Assembly (NCBI RefSeq): GCF_000588875.1
Contig: NZ_JEMV01000037.1
Location: 1 to 41,497 of the forward strand
Source: Sphingobium sp. Ant17
Lineage (GTDB): Bacteria > Pseudomonadota > Alphaproteobacteria > Sphingomonadales > Sphingomonadaceae
DNA: 41,497 nt
Direction: 5' to 3'
A program made the translations under genes and the position numbers. The notes below the pieces were generated by a model that searched no databases, was not told the DNA's origin, and worked only from the letters and a program-made list of their open reading frames with translations. Positions 9,081 to 18,410 of the stretch are shown in pieces (positions within the stretch are counted from its first letter, which is position 1; each line of letters begins with the position of its first letter).

Positions 9081-9929
9081 ATGATGCAGAACGCCCTGTC
9101 GGTCGATGTCGAGGACTGGTTCCAGGTCGGCGCGTTCGAGCGCACGATCCGTCGCGCCGATTGGGATGGGCTGACTCACCGGGTCGAGCGCAATACCGAC
9201 GCGGTGCTCGACCTGTTCGCGCAGGCGGACGTCAAGGCGACCTTCTTCACCCTGGGCTGGGTCGCCGAACGTTACCCCGCTTTGATGCGGCGCATTGCCG
9301 ACGCCGGGCATGAGGTCGCCAGCCATGGCTATGACCATGAACGCGTTTTTACCTTCACCCCCGAAGCCTTCCGTGCCGACCTGCGCAAGGCTCGCGCGAT
9401 CCTGGAGGATACCAGCGGGCAGGCGGTCACCGGCTATCGCGCGCCCAGCTTCTCGATCGACACGCGCACGCCCTGGGCGCATCCCATCTTGGCGGAGGAG
9501 GGCTATCGCTATTCCTCCAGCGTCGCGCCGATCCGGCACGACCATTATGGCTGGCCGCAATCGCCGCGCTTCGCCTGGAAGCCGGTGGCGGGCTCCGATC
9601 TGGTCGAACTACCGGTGACGACCGCGAAACTGGGGCAGCGCACGCTGGCCGCGGGCGGTGGCGGCTTTTTCCGGCTGCTGCCCTATGGCTTCTCCCGCTG
9701 GGCCATCCGGCAGGTCAATGATCAGGCCGGGCGACCCGCGATCATCTATTTCCACCCTTGGGAAATCGACCCGGACCAGCCGCGCGTCGCGGACGCACCG
9801 CTCCGCTCGCGCTTACGCCATTACAGCAACCTGTCGGTCATGGCCGCCAAGCTGCGCCGCCTGACCCGCGACTTCGCCTGGACACGCGTCGATGCATTGG
9901 CCGATGCCGAAGCGGCGCGGGCCGCTTGA
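9081..9929 (+). CDS. XrtA-system polysaccharide deacetylase
   Basis: This is a NodB-homology polysaccharide deacetylase (TIGR03006-type) that would remove acetyl groups from amino sugars of the exopolysaccharide. The N-terminus ALSVDVEDWFQV carries the catalytic/metal Asp motif. ATFFTLGWVAERYP, the metal-binding ASHGYDH, GYRAPSFSI and PAIIYFHPWEID follow in order. At 282 aa it is the normal family length. There is no signal peptide, so it probably acts in the cytoplasm or on the lipid-linked intermediate. It starts 25 bases after the ATPase tail and its stop is two bases from the first FemAB start, so it belongs to the same operon. Confidence 0.93.
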   Translation: MMQNALSVDVEDWFQVGAFERTIRRADWDGLTHRVERNTDAVLDLFAQADVKATFFTLGWVAERYPALMRRIADAGHEVASHGYDHERVFTFTPEAFRADLRKARAILEDTSGQAVTGYRAPSFSIDTRTPWAHPILAEEGYRYSSSVAPIRHDHYGWPQSPRFAWKPVAGSDLVELPVTTAKLGQRTLAAGGGGFFRLLPYGFSRWAIRQVNDQAGRPAIIYFHPWEIDPDQPRVADAPLRSRLRHYSNLSVMAAKLRRLTRDFAWTRVDALADAEAARAA

Positions 9930-9931
9930 CC

Positions 9932-10996
9932 ATGGGGCAGGCGGCCACACCTTTCGTCACGATGATGGACCTGACCGATCCGGCGCAGGTGCAGGCGGTC
10001 GATGCCTATGTCATGCGCCATGCCGACGGTACGCCCTTTCACCGGCCTGCCTGGCTATTGGCGGTGGAGGAGGGAACAGGTAATCCCGCGCTGCTGCTCG
10101 CGGCGGTCGGCCATTCGGGCGGCATCAGCGGCCTGTTGCCGCTGCATCATGTGCAAAGCCGTCTGTTCGGACAGGCGCTTGTTTCGACCGCCTTTGCCGT
10201 CGATGGCGGTATATTGGCGGACAATGATCGCGCCGTGGCGGCCTTGGTCAGCGCAGCCGAAGATCTGGCGCGCAGTCGCGGCGGCCTGTCGCTGGAACTG
10301 CGCGGCGGACCCGCCCCCGGCACTGCATGGGAGCAGCGCGCGGACCAGCATGTCGGCTTCGTGCGACCAATCGCCGCCGACGATGACGCAGAACTGCTCG
10401 CCATCCCGCGCAAGCATCGTGCAGAACTCCGCAAGGCACTGGCGAACCCCGCCTTGACGGTCGACATCGGCCGCAGTCGCCAGCATCTGCGCGACCATTA
10501 TCGCGTCTATGCCACCAGCGTCCGCAACCTTGGCACCCCGGTATTCCCCGCGCGGCTGTTCCGCGCGGTGCTGGACCGGTTCGGCGATGACGCCGACATC
10601 TTGATCGTGCGCGAAGGCGACCGACCCGTCTCGGCCGTGCTGACGCTCTATCATCGCGGTCGGGTGATGCCCTATTGGGGTGGTGGCCTCGCCGATGCCC
10701 GGCGGCTGCGCTCCAACGAACTCCTATATTACCGCTTGATGGGCCATGGCCGCGCACGCGGCATGACGGAATTTGATTTCGGCCGTTCCAAAGTGGATAG
10801 CGGGCAGGCCGCCTGGAAAAAAAGTTTCGGCTTCGCGCCCCGCGCGCTGACCTATTATGAATGGTCGCCCGATGGCCTTAAGCGGGACGTTAACCCCCAG
10901 AGCAAGAAATATCAGCGGCGCATCGCGCTGTGGAAAAAACTGCCCCTGCCGGTGGCCAATCTTGTCGGCCCGTTCATCGCGCGCGGCCTGGGGTGA
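9932..10996 (+). CDS. FemAB family XrtA/PEP-CTERM-associated protein, copy 1
   Basis: This GNAT-fold FemAB-like protein (TIGR03019-type) is expected to transfer an acyl or aminoacyl group to an acceptor, possibly in the polysaccharide; the substrate is unknown. The ATG at 9932 (MGQAATPFVTMMDL) follows the deacetylase stop by two bases. A longer in-frame reading upstream only duplicates deacetylase DNA. Recognisable segments are TPFHRPAWLLAVEEGTG, FAVDGGILADND, RKHRAELRKAL, VRNLGTPVFPARLF, MPYWGGGLADAR, EFDFGRSKVDSGQAAWKKSFGF and the terminal VGPFIARGLG. The length is 354 aa. It is followed directly by a paralogue with the same motifs in the same order, which marks a tandem duplication. Confidence 0.9.
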   Translation: MGQAATPFVTMMDLTDPAQVQAVDAYVMRHADGTPFHRPAWLLAVEEGTGNPALLLAAVGHSGGISGLLPLHHVQSRLFGQALVSTAFAVDGGILADNDRAVAALVSAAEDLARSRGGLSLELRGGPAPGTAWEQRADQHVGFVRPIAADDDAELLAIPRKHRAELRKALANPALTVDIGRSRQHLRDHYRVYATSVRNLGTPVFPARLFRAVLDRFGDDADILIVREGDRPVSAVLTLYHRGRVMPYWGGGLADARRLRSNELLYYRLMGHGRARGMTEFDFGRSKVDSGQAAWKKSFGFAPRALTYYEWSPDGLKRDVNPQSKKYQRRIALWKKLPLPVANLVGPFIARGLG

Positions 10997-11057
10997 AACA
11001 CGTCATATATGCTATGCCGACCATCGGGTCGGACGGGGGCCGGGGGGTGAGTGGGAC

Positions 11058-12135
11058 ATGGCGTTCATGCAAGGGATAACGGAGTTGGGCCTCATCGTCG
11101 AAGAGGCGCATCTTTCGGATGCGACGGAGGTCGCCGCGATCGACGCTTGGGTCTGCGCCCATCCCGCGTCGACGCCCTTTCATCGTCCCGGCTGGATCAT
11201 GGGGGTTCAGGACGGCACGGGGCAGAAAGGCCGGATGCTCGTCGCGTGGCTCGGCAGTCAGATCGTCGGCATTCTCCCGCTCACCTATATCCGGTCGATG
11301 CTGTTTGGCCGCGCCTGGTGGGTAGTGGGTTCGCCGTCGACGGCGGCATCCTGACGACCCAACGCAAGGCTGGAGCCGCGCTTGCCGACGCCGCCTGGAC
11401 TCTGGCGGAGAAGTTGGGCTGCGCCACGCTCGAACTGCGCGGTGGCGAAGCGCCTGCCGGTCTCGCCTGGCAGGCCAAGGCCGACGCCTATCTCGGCTTC
11501 GCCCGCCCACTCGCTGCGGACGATGACACGGAACTCAAGGCGGTACCCAAGCGCCACCGTGCCGAAATCCGTAAGGGCCTCGCGAACGATCTGACGTTCG
11601 AAAGCGGCCGCGACAAGCGGCTGCGCGACATTCATTACCGTCTCTACGCCCATAGCGTCCACCATCTGGGCACCCCGGTCTTTCCTCGCGCGCTATTCGA
11701 CGGCGTGCTGGACCGGCTTGGCGCGGATGCCGACATCGCCGTCGTGTCGAAGGACGGCAAGCCCTTGTCGGCGGTCATCAGCCTCTATCATGGCGGCGCA
11801 TGCATGCCCTATTGGCATGGCGCGGCAGACGGCGCGCGGACGATGCGCTCGAACGAAGCGCTCTATTTCCTGCTGATGCGCCAGGCGCGCGAGCGCGGCT
11901 GCACGACCTTCGATTTCGGCCGGTCGAAGGTCGGCACTGGCCCCGCCGCCTGGAAAAAAGCTGGGGCTTCGAAGGCGAACCGCTCGGCTATCATCTGCGC
12001 ACCGCGCCGGGCAAGGAGACGCGCGACGTCAATCCGCTCTCGCTCCAATATCGGCGCAAGGTCGAATATTGGAAAAAGCTCCCCGAAAGCCTCGCGACGC
12101 TGATCGGCCCGCATATCGCGCGGGGCCTTGGATGA
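11058..12135 (+). pseudogene. FemAB family XrtA-associated protein, copy 2 (two frameshifts)
   Basis: This is a tandem paralogue of the preceding gene. It starts at the ATG at 11058 (MAFMQGITELGL) behind a GGTGAG site. Matching segments are STPFHRPGWIMGVQDGTG, FAVDGGILTTQRK, PKRHRAEIRKGLAN, HHLGTPVFPRALF, MPYWHGAADGAR, FDFGRSKVGTGPAAWKK and IGPHIARGLG. The reading frame changes twice, each time as if one base were lost. The first is near 11315, where GCC-CTG-GTG-GGT is needed to join FGRA to LVGSGF. The second is in the A run at 11954-11959, which has six A, whereas copy 1 has seven at the equivalent place. With both repaired the protein is 359 aa, nearly the length of copy 1, and its stop overlaps the next ATG. 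Two independent hits in one otherwise conserved gene favour assembly error. Confidence 0.87.
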
Positions 12136-13355
12136 CGGGCGATATTCTCTTCCTCTGCCATCGCATCCCCTTTCCGCCCGATCGGGGCGACAAGATCCGC
12201 TCGTGCAACCTGCTTAAGCGCTTGGCGCAGGTCGCCCCCGTCCATGTCGGCTGCTTCGCCGATGATGATCGCGACATGGGCTTCGCCGGGGAACTGGCCG
12301 CCATTGCGCAGAGCCATTGCCTGCTACGGCGCGACAAGTCCAAGGTCGTGGCGGGCCTGACCGGCCTCGCTAAGCGCGAACCGTTGCTGGTTTCGCTGTT
12401 CGACCATCCCGGCCTGCACCAGTGGGTCGCGCAAACGCTGGCCGACCGGCCGATCCGCGCCGTCGTCGCCTATTCGGCGCAGATGGCGCATTTCGTCCCC
12501 GCGCTGCCGTCCGGCGTCCGCTTCCTCATGGATTTCGTCGATTTCGATTCGGCCAAATATGCCGCCTATGGCGCACAAGGCTCCGGCCCAATGGGCTGGG
12601 TCAACCGGCGCGAGGGCCGCGTGCTGCTCGACTTCGAACGTCGCGTCGCCGCCCGCGCCGATATCTGCACCTTCGTCAGCGAAGCGGAAGCGGCCCTGTT
12701 CCGCGCCGCCAGCGGCCTTGGCCCCGACCGGATCGTGCCGCTCGAAAATGGTGTCGCGCTCGACTATTTCGATCCCGCCGCTGCCTTTCCCCAGGTGGAT
12801 CATGGCGATGGCCCCATGCTCGTCTTCACGGGCCAAATGGACTATCGCCCCAATGTCGAGGCAGTTGACAGTTTTGCGCGCCAGACTTTACCCGCCATCC
12901 GCGCCGTCCATCCGACCGCCCGCTTCGCCATCGTCGGGCGCAACCCGTCCAAGGCGGTCGAAGCGCTCGCCGCCCAGCCCGGCGTGATCGTCACCGGCGG
13001 TGTGCCCGACGTGCGCGGCTGGCTGGCAGCGGCCGACATCGTCGTCGCCCCCTTGCGCATTGCGCGCGGTATCCAGAACAAGGTGCTGGAAGCCATGGCG
13101 ATGGCCCGCCCGGTCGTCGCTTCGCCCCAAGCCGCCGAAGGGATCGACGCGCAGGATGACCTGCACTTCCTGATCGCCGCCAACCCGGCCGAAGAAGCCG
13201 CCAAGATCAACGCCTTGCTCGCCGACCCGGCCCGCGCCGCCCAAGCCGGCCTCGCCGCCCGCGCCCGGATGGAGGCACGCTACCGCTGGTCGGCAACGCT
13301 CGCCCATCTGCCCGACCTGCTGTTCGGACCTCAAGCGGGCACCCGCGCCGCATGA
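12132..13355 (+). CDS. XrtA-system glycosyltransferase (TIGR03087-like, GT-B fold)
   Basis: This is a cytoplasmic GT-B glycosyltransferase, probably adding one sugar of the repeat unit. The start ATG at 12132 overlaps the FemAB stop (ATGA) and gives MTGDILFLCHRIPFPPDRGDK, the family N-terminus with its donor/acceptor loop. DFVDFDSAKYAAYG, FVSEAEAALFR and VPLENGVALDYFDP follow. The C-terminal Rossmann domain has VFTGQMDYRPNVEAV, FAIVGRNPS and the nucleotide-sugar site IARGIQNKVLEAMAMARPVV. The length is 407 aa. The stop overlaps the exosortase start, so it is coupled upstream and downstream. Confidence 0.92.
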   Translation: MTGDILFLCHRIPFPPDRGDKIRSCNLLKRLAQVAPVHVGCFADDDRDMGFAGELAAIAQSHCLLRRDKSKVVAGLTGLAKREPLLVSLFDHPGLHQWVAQTLADRPIRAVVAYSAQMAHFVPALPSGVRFLMDFVDFDSAKYAAYGAQGSGPMGWVNRREGRVLLDFERRVAARADICTFVSEAEAALFRAASGLGPDRIVPLENGVALDYFDPAAAFPQVDHGDGPMLVFTGQMDYRPNVEAVDSFARQTLPAIRAVHPTARFAIVGRNPSKAVEALAAQPGVIVTGGVPDVRGWLAAADIVVAPLRIARGIQNKVLEAMAMARPVVASPQAAEGIDAQDDLHFLIAANPAEEAAKINALLADPARAAQAGLAARARMEARYRWSATLAHLPDLLFGPQAGTRAA

Positions 13356-14887
13356 CCGGCCAGACCTTGTCCATGGCGCGCACCCCGCTCGTCGATCTGA
13401 CCGGATGGCGCGGCCATCTGACCGCGCTCGGCGTCGTTGCCTTCGCGATCCTGACCCTTTTCTTCGACGATGTGCAGTCGATGGTCTCGATCTGGTGGAA
13501 TTCCTCCACCTTCGGCCATTGCCTCTTCATCCCGCCGCTCATCGCCTGGCTGGTCCAGCAACGCCTGCCCGGCCTGCGCCAGTTGGAGCCAGTCGCCTGG
13601 GCACCGGGGCTCATTTGGCTGGGCCTGGGCGCGCTCGCCTGGTTACTGGGCGCAGCGGCGGGCGTGGCAATGGTTCGCCATGGCGCGATCATCATCCTGT
13701 TGCAGGGCGCGACCATCGCGCTGCTCGGCCCCGCGGTAACGCGCGCGCTCATCTTCCCGCTTTTCTACGCCTTCTTCATGGTGCCCTTTGGCGAGGAACT
13801 CGTCCCGCCGCTGCAATTGCTGACGGCACAGCTCACCATGATGTTCCTCGACCTGTCCGGGGTGCCCGCCCATATGGAGGGCATCTTCATCACCACGCCG
13901 ACCGGCTATTTCGAAGTGGCGGAGGCCTGTTCGGGCGCGAAATTCCTGATCGCCATGACCGCCTATGGCGTGTTGGTCTGCAATGTCTGCTTCCGCAGCT
14001 GGCCGCGCCGCATCATCTTCATGGTCGGTGCGCTGTCGCTCTCCATCCTTGCCAACGGCGTGCGCGCCTTCGCCACCATCCTGGTCGCGCATCTCACCAC
14101 CATCGACGCGGCGGTGGGGTTCGACCATGTCGTCTATGGCTGGGTCTTCTTCGCCATCATCATGGTTGTCGTAATGGCGACGGCTTGGCCCTTCTTCGAC
14201 CGCAAGCCAGGCGATCCCTGGTTCGACCCGCGCCGCTTGCAGGGCGCAGTGGCAAACCACGGATCGGCAGGCCGGGTCGCGGGCATCGCACTGGCGCTGA
14301 TCGTCGCCGCGCCGCTCTGGCTGGCCACAACCGCCGCCAATGCCGATCCCTTGCCCGCGCGCATCGACTTGCCCGTCATTCAGGGCTGGACCCGCAGCGA
14401 TACGCCCATGGCTTATCCCTGGAAGCCGCGCTTCGATGGGGCCGATCATGCAACCCTGGGGCGCTATAGCAACGCCAACGGCCAGTTGGTGGATCTCGCC
14501 ATCATCGCCTATGAACGGCAGGAGGAAGGCCGCGAACTGGTAGGCTTCGGCCAGGGCGCGGCTGATCCCGACAGTGAATGGGTCTGGTCCTCGCCCGCAC
14601 CCGCGCCACCGGGCGGGCGGGGCGAGCAGATCACCGCCCCCGGCCCGGTCGTGCGCCATGTCGTCAGCTATTATGTCGTGGGCGGCAACGCGCCGACCGG
14701 CAGCCGACCGGGCGTCAAGATCGCCACGATGAAGGCCCGCCTGCTGGGCCAGGATCAGCGCGCCGTCGCCATCCTCATCTCCGCCGAAGAAGGGCAGGGG
14801 CGTCCCGCCGATGCGGCGATCCGCGCCTTCCTGACCAATATCGGCGACATACAGCTTTTGGCTGACCGCAGCGCGGGCATCCGCTAG
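13352..14887 (+). CDS. xrtA: Exosortase A fused to an EpsI domain
   Basis: Exosortase A is an integral-membrane cysteine transpeptidase that cleaves and processes PEP-CTERM proteins. The first part (about residues 20-290) has eight or so membrane segments. The expected triad is visible: C193 in EVAEACSGAKFL, R238 in ANGVRAFATI and H259 in FDHVVYGWVFF. The second part (about residues 310-510) is a periplasmic EpsI-type domain (LPVIQGWTRSDTPM, WKPRFDGADHATLGRYS, VVSYYVVGGNAPTGSRPGVK). EpsI is a separate protein in many species, and a fusion of 511 aa is a known arrangement in XrtA enzymes. The start ATG at 13352 overlaps the preceding stop. No PEP-CTERM substrate gene is seen in this window, so its targets must be elsewhere. 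Confidence 0.95.
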   Translation: MTGQTLSMARTPLVDLTGWRGHLTALGVVAFAILTLFFDDVQSMVSIWWNSSTFGHCLFIPPLIAWLVQQRLPGLRQLEPVAWAPGLIWLGLGALAWLLGAAAGVAMVRHGAIIILLQGATIALLGPAVTRALIFPLFYAFFMVPFGEELVPPLQLLTAQLTMMFLDLSGVPAHMEGIFITTPTGYFEVAEACSGAKFLIAMTAYGVLVCNVCFRSWPRRIIFMVGALSLSILANGVRAFATILVAHLTTIDAAVGFDHVVYGWVFFAIIMVVVMATAWPFFDRKPGDPWFDPRRLQGAVANHGSAGRVAGIALALIVAAPLWLATTAANADPLPARIDLPVIQGWTRSDTPMAYPWKPRFDGADHATLGRYSNANGQLVDLAIIAYERQEEGRELVGFGQGAADPDSEWVWSSPAPAPPGGRGEQITAPGPVVRHVVSYYVVGGNAPTGSRPGVKIATMKARLLGQDQRAVAILISAEEGQGRPADAAIRAFLTNIGDIQLLADRSAGIR

Positions 14888-14897
14888 AGGGGTTCGC

Positions 14898-16793
14898 ATG
14901 TGCGGCATAGCGGGTATCTTTCATCTGGAAACGGCCAAGCCGGTCGATCCTGCGCGGGTCCGCGCCATGCTCGACGCAATGCCGCATCGCGGACCGGACG
15001 GCAGCGGCATCTGGACCGCGCCGGGCGTAGGCCTTGGGCATCTGCGCCTCTCGATCATCGACCTGGAATCGGGCGCACAGCCGATGCTGACCGACGACGA
15101 GGCGCTGGCGGTCGTGTTCAACGGCGAAATCTATAATTTCGCCGAAGTCCGCGCCGAACTGGAGGCGAAGGGCCATGTCTTTCGCACCCATAGCGACACC
15201 GAAGTCATCCTCCACGGCTATCGCCAATGGGGCGAGGAATGCGTCCATCGCTTCAACGGGATGTTCGCCTTCGCCCTGTTCGACGCGCGCGCCCAGTCGC
15301 TCTGGCTGGTGCGCGACCGGCTGGGGGTCAAACCGCTCCATTATGCCTTGCTGTCGGATGGCAGCCTGATCTTCGGATCGGAACTCAAAAGCCTGCTCGC
15401 CCATCCGCTCCTGCGCCGCGCGCCGGACCTGTCCGCACTCGAAGATTATATGGCCTATGGCTATGTCCCCGACGATGCCTGCCTGGTCGCGGGCGTGCGC
15501 AAACTCGGCGCGGGCGAAACGCTCCGCCTGGTGCGCGGCCGCCCCTTGCCCCAGCCGCACCGCTATTGGGACGTCAGCTTCGCCGACCGCACCAAATCCT
15601 CACCCCAGGAATCCGAAGAGGAACTGGTTGCCCTGATGCGGCAGGCCGTCCGCTCGCGCATGGTCGCCGACGTGCCGCTGGGTGCGTTCCTGTCGGGCGG
15701 GGTGGACAGCAGCAGCGTCGTCGCGCTGATGGCGGAGGCATCTTCCCAAGCCGTCAAGACCTGCACCATCGGCTTCGATGTCGCCGCGCTCGACGAGACA
15801 GCCTATGCCGATCGGATCGCGCGGCGCTTCGCCACCGATCATCGCAGCCGCATCGTGTCGCCCGACGATTATGGCCTGATCGACCGGCTCGCCTTTCATT
15901 TCGACGAACCCTTTGCCGATGCGTCGGCCCTGCCGACCTTCCGCGTGTGCGAACTGGCGCGCGAGCAGGTGACGGTCGCGCTATCGGGCGACGGCGCGGA
16001 CGAGGCCTTTGCCGGCTATCGCCGCCACCGTTTCCAGATGCAGGGCGAACGTATTCGCGGCCTCATCCCCGCGTCGATCCGCGAACCCTTGTTCGGGACG
16101 CTCGGCAAATATTACCCTAAGGCCGACTGGGCACCGCGCGCGCTGCGGGCCAAATCCACCTTCCTGGAACTGGCGGGCGGCGGCGGCGAAGCCTATGCCG
16201 CGTCGGTCGGCGTTACCCCCCATGCCCTGCGCCAGCGCCTCTTTACGCAGGAGGTCAAGGGACGGCTCGGCGGCTATCGCGCCGAAGATCGCTATGTGAA
16301 GGCGATGGCCAACGCGCCCGCGCGCGATGCGCTCGACCGGGCGCAATATGCCGACATCAAATATTGGCTGCCCGGCGACATCCTGACCAAGACCGACCGG
16401 ATGAGCATGGCCGTCAGTTTAGAAGCGCGCGAGCCGCTGCTCGACCATCGCCTCGTCGAATTTGCCGCGCGCCTGCCTGTCAGCCAGCGCATTCGCGGCA
16501 ATAGCGGCAAATATCTGCTGAAAAAGGCGATGGAGCCTTATCTGCCACAGGACATACTCTATCGCCAGAAAATGGGCTTCGTCACCCCCATCAGCGCCTG
16601 GTTCCGCGGCGCGCTGGCGGGCGAAGCCACCGCCATCGCAGGCGGATCGGCGCTGGCCAGGACCGAATGGTTCGACAGCGCCATGCTCGCCCGCATCGCC
16701 ACCGACCACCGCTTCGGCGTCGCCGACCATGGCCGCCTGCTGTGGCAATTGCTGATGCTCGACAAATCGCTGACGCGATTGTTTGGGGCGTAG
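14898..16793 (+). CDS. XrtA-associated asparagine synthetase-like amidotransferase
   Basis: This is a glutamine-dependent amidotransferase of the AsnB family (TIGR03108-type, XrtA-associated), likely to amidate a uronic acid or other carboxyl group in the polysaccharide and not to make free asparagine. MCGIAGIFHLE supplies the N-terminal nucleophile Cys2 after Met removal. MPHRGPDGSGIW, GHLRLSIIDLE and FNGEIYNFAEVR complete the glutaminase domain (to about residue 190). The synthetase domain has the PP-loop FLSGGVDSSSVVALM and SGDGADEAFAGYRRH. The length is 631 aa. GAGGGG precedes the ATG by a normal gap. It is the last gene of the first module, ending 36 bases before the next repeat element. 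Confidence 0.94.
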   Translation: MCGIAGIFHLETAKPVDPARVRAMLDAMPHRGPDGSGIWTAPGVGLGHLRLSIIDLESGAQPMLTDDEALAVVFNGEIYNFAEVRAELEAKGHVFRTHSDTEVILHGYRQWGEECVHRFNGMFAFALFDARAQSLWLVRDRLGVKPLHYALLSDGSLIFGSELKSLLAHPLLRRAPDLSALEDYMAYGYVPDDACLVAGVRKLGAGETLRLVRGRPLPQPHRYWDVSFADRTKSSPQESEEELVALMRQAVRSRMVADVPLGAFLSGGVDSSSVVALMAEASSQAVKTCTIGFDVAALDETAYADRIARRFATDHRSRIVSPDDYGLIDRLAFHFDEPFADASALPTFRVCELAREQVTVALSGDGADEAFAGYRRHRFQMQGERIRGLIPASIREPLFGTLGKYYPKADWAPRALRAKSTFLELAGGGGEAYAASVGVTPHALRQRLFTQEVKGRLGGYRAEDRYVKAMANAPARDALDRAQYADIKYWLPGDILTKTDRMSMAVSLEAREPLLDHRLVEFAARLPVSQRIRGNSGKYLLKKAMEPYLPQDILYRQKMGFVTPISAWFRGALAGEATAIAGGSALARTEWFDSAMLARIATDHRFGVADHGRLLWQLLMLDKSLTRLFGA

Positions 16794-16829
16794 AATCATT
16801 TCCTTCCTTGAAGCGGAGTTCTCAGATTT

Positions 16830-16920
16830 CGTCATCCCCGCGAAGGCGGGGACCCATCTCCCAACCTAAAACCAAGGGGATAAGGGGGGGAGATGGATTC
16901 CCGCCTTCGCGGGAATGACG
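16830..16920. repeat. REP doublet (long imperfect inverted repeat)
   Basis: The left arm (from 16830, CGTCATCCCCGCGAAGGCGG and on to about 16863) and the right arm (about 16887-16920) are reverse complements over about 33 bases with a few mismatches. Each arm contains its own small hairpin (CCCCGC-GAAG-GCGGGG and CCCGC-CTTC-GCGGG). This is the common sphingomonad palindromic repeat. It fills the middle of a 267-base gap between the amidotransferase and the sugar transferase and could act as a partial terminator or mRNA-stabilising hairpin. The remainder of the gap (16921-17060) shows no gene or motif that I can name. Confidence 0.88.
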
Positions 16921-17060
16921 CAGTTAAATGAGGCGTGTTCCCCATATGCCGGTCCGCCCCTGCCAGGGGAGGATCAGCATAAGCCGACTCTCATCCTACC
17001 CCCTTGCAACCCGCGCCGCCCGGTGCCAACGCAGCGCATGGCGATGATCAGGGCTAAGCA

Positions 17061-18408
17061 GTGACAGTTTCCAAGGAAATCGTGCGGTTCCGCCTCTACG
17101 CGCTGTGCCTGGGCGGGGACATGGCCGGGCTGTTCTGCGCCTTCCTCGCCGCCAACTGGTTCGTGCTGGGCGCGCTGTGGGGCGAGCCGGGCAAGCCGCA
17201 CGGCCTCGTCATGTTCGCGATGATCGCGCCGCTCTATGCGCTGCTGGCGGTGCAGGGTGGCGGCTATGGCATTCAAAGCCTCAACAATGTCCGGCGTGGC
17301 ATCGTGCGTGCGCTGCTGGCGTTGGTGCAGGCGGCGCTGCTGATGCTGTTGATCGTCTATCTCGGCAAGATGGCCGAACAATTGTCGCGCCTGACCTTCG
17401 TGACCGGCCTTGGCTTGGGCGGCCTTGCGTCGCGCTGGTGCGGCTGGCGATCGCGCGGCTGGCTGGGCAGGTGCTGGGCGACGTGCCTGACCTCACCGTC
17501 GTCATCATGGATGGCGTGATGATCGCGACCGGGCCGCATATGACCGTCATCGAAGCCGCCGCCATCGACCTGCGCCCCGAACGCCACGATGCCGACATGG
17601 CCGCGCGGCTGGCGAGCGCGGTGGGCATGGCGGAACGCGTAATCGTCGCCTGTCCGCTCAACCGGATGGCCGACTGGTCGGCGGCGCTCAAATCACTGTC
17701 GGCCCGGGGCGAGATCGTCGTGCCCGAACTGCTTCGCTTCGCGCCTGCACGGGTCGCCGAATTTGACGGCCAGCCGACCATCATCGTCGCAGGCGGCCCG
17801 CTGCAGTTCCGCGACCGGCTGATCAAGCGGCTGTTCGACCTGATCGTTGCCACCGTCGCCACCATCCTCTTCTCGCCGATCCTGATTGGCGCGGCGCTGG
17901 CGGTGAAACTGACCAGTCCCGGTCCCATCCTCTTCCGCCAGCCGCGCATCGGCAAGGATGGCCGTTCCTTCTCCATTTACAAATTCCGTTCGATGCGGAC
18001 AGAGGCCAGCGACACGCACGCCGTGACCCTGACCAAGCGCGACGATGGTCGCGTGACCCCGATCGGTGCCTTCTTGCGCCGGACTAGCATTGACGAATTA
18101 CCTCAACTTTTCAATGTATTAGAAGGTTATATGAGTATCGTCGCCCACGCCCCCATGCCGCCGCCGCGCGGGCCGGGGACAGCCTCTATTGGGAAGTCGA
18201 CCCCCGCTATTGGGCGCGCCATTGCATCAAGCCCGGCATGACCGGCCTCGCCCAGGTGCGCGGCCATCGCGGCTCGACCGACCATCATCAGGATCTGATC
18301 GACCGGCTCCAATCCGACCTGGAATATGTCAGCGACTGGTCGGTCTGGCGCGACCTGCGCATCATCGTCGCGACCTTGGGCGTCCTCGTCCACCACAAGG
18401 CCTATTGA
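17061..18408 (+). pseudogene. Polyprenyl-phosphate sugar phosphotransferase (Bac_transf), two frameshifts
   Basis: This is an initiating enzyme for exopolysaccharide: it would move a sugar-phosphate from a nucleotide sugar to undecaprenyl phosphate. From the GTG at 17061 it reads three or four membrane segments (GLFCAFLAANWFVLGALW, ALLALVQAALLMLLIVYLG). A CoA-binding-like middle region follows, then the C-terminal Bac_transf domain: RLIKRLFDLIVATVATILF, KLTSPGPILFRQPRIGKDG, YKFRSMRTE and FLRRTSIDELPQLFNVLEG. Two single-base deletions break it. One is near 17430 (LGGLA should continue LALVRLAIARLAG). The other is near 18143, where GTC-GGC-CCA-CGC is needed to read MSIVGPRPHAAAARAGD. Repaired, it is 449 aa, ending GVLVHHKAY at 18408. 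The weak upstream ribosome site leaves the exact start uncertain. Confidence 0.87.
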
Positions 18409-18410
18409 GC

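Noticed and set aside
13643..14908. 421-codon minus-strand open frame
   Set aside because: Antisense to exosortase A, repetitive acidic/basic composition, no domain.
16794..17060. Possible small RNA or CRISPR in the gap
   Set aside because: The only structure is the REP doublet; there are no regularly spaced direct repeats.
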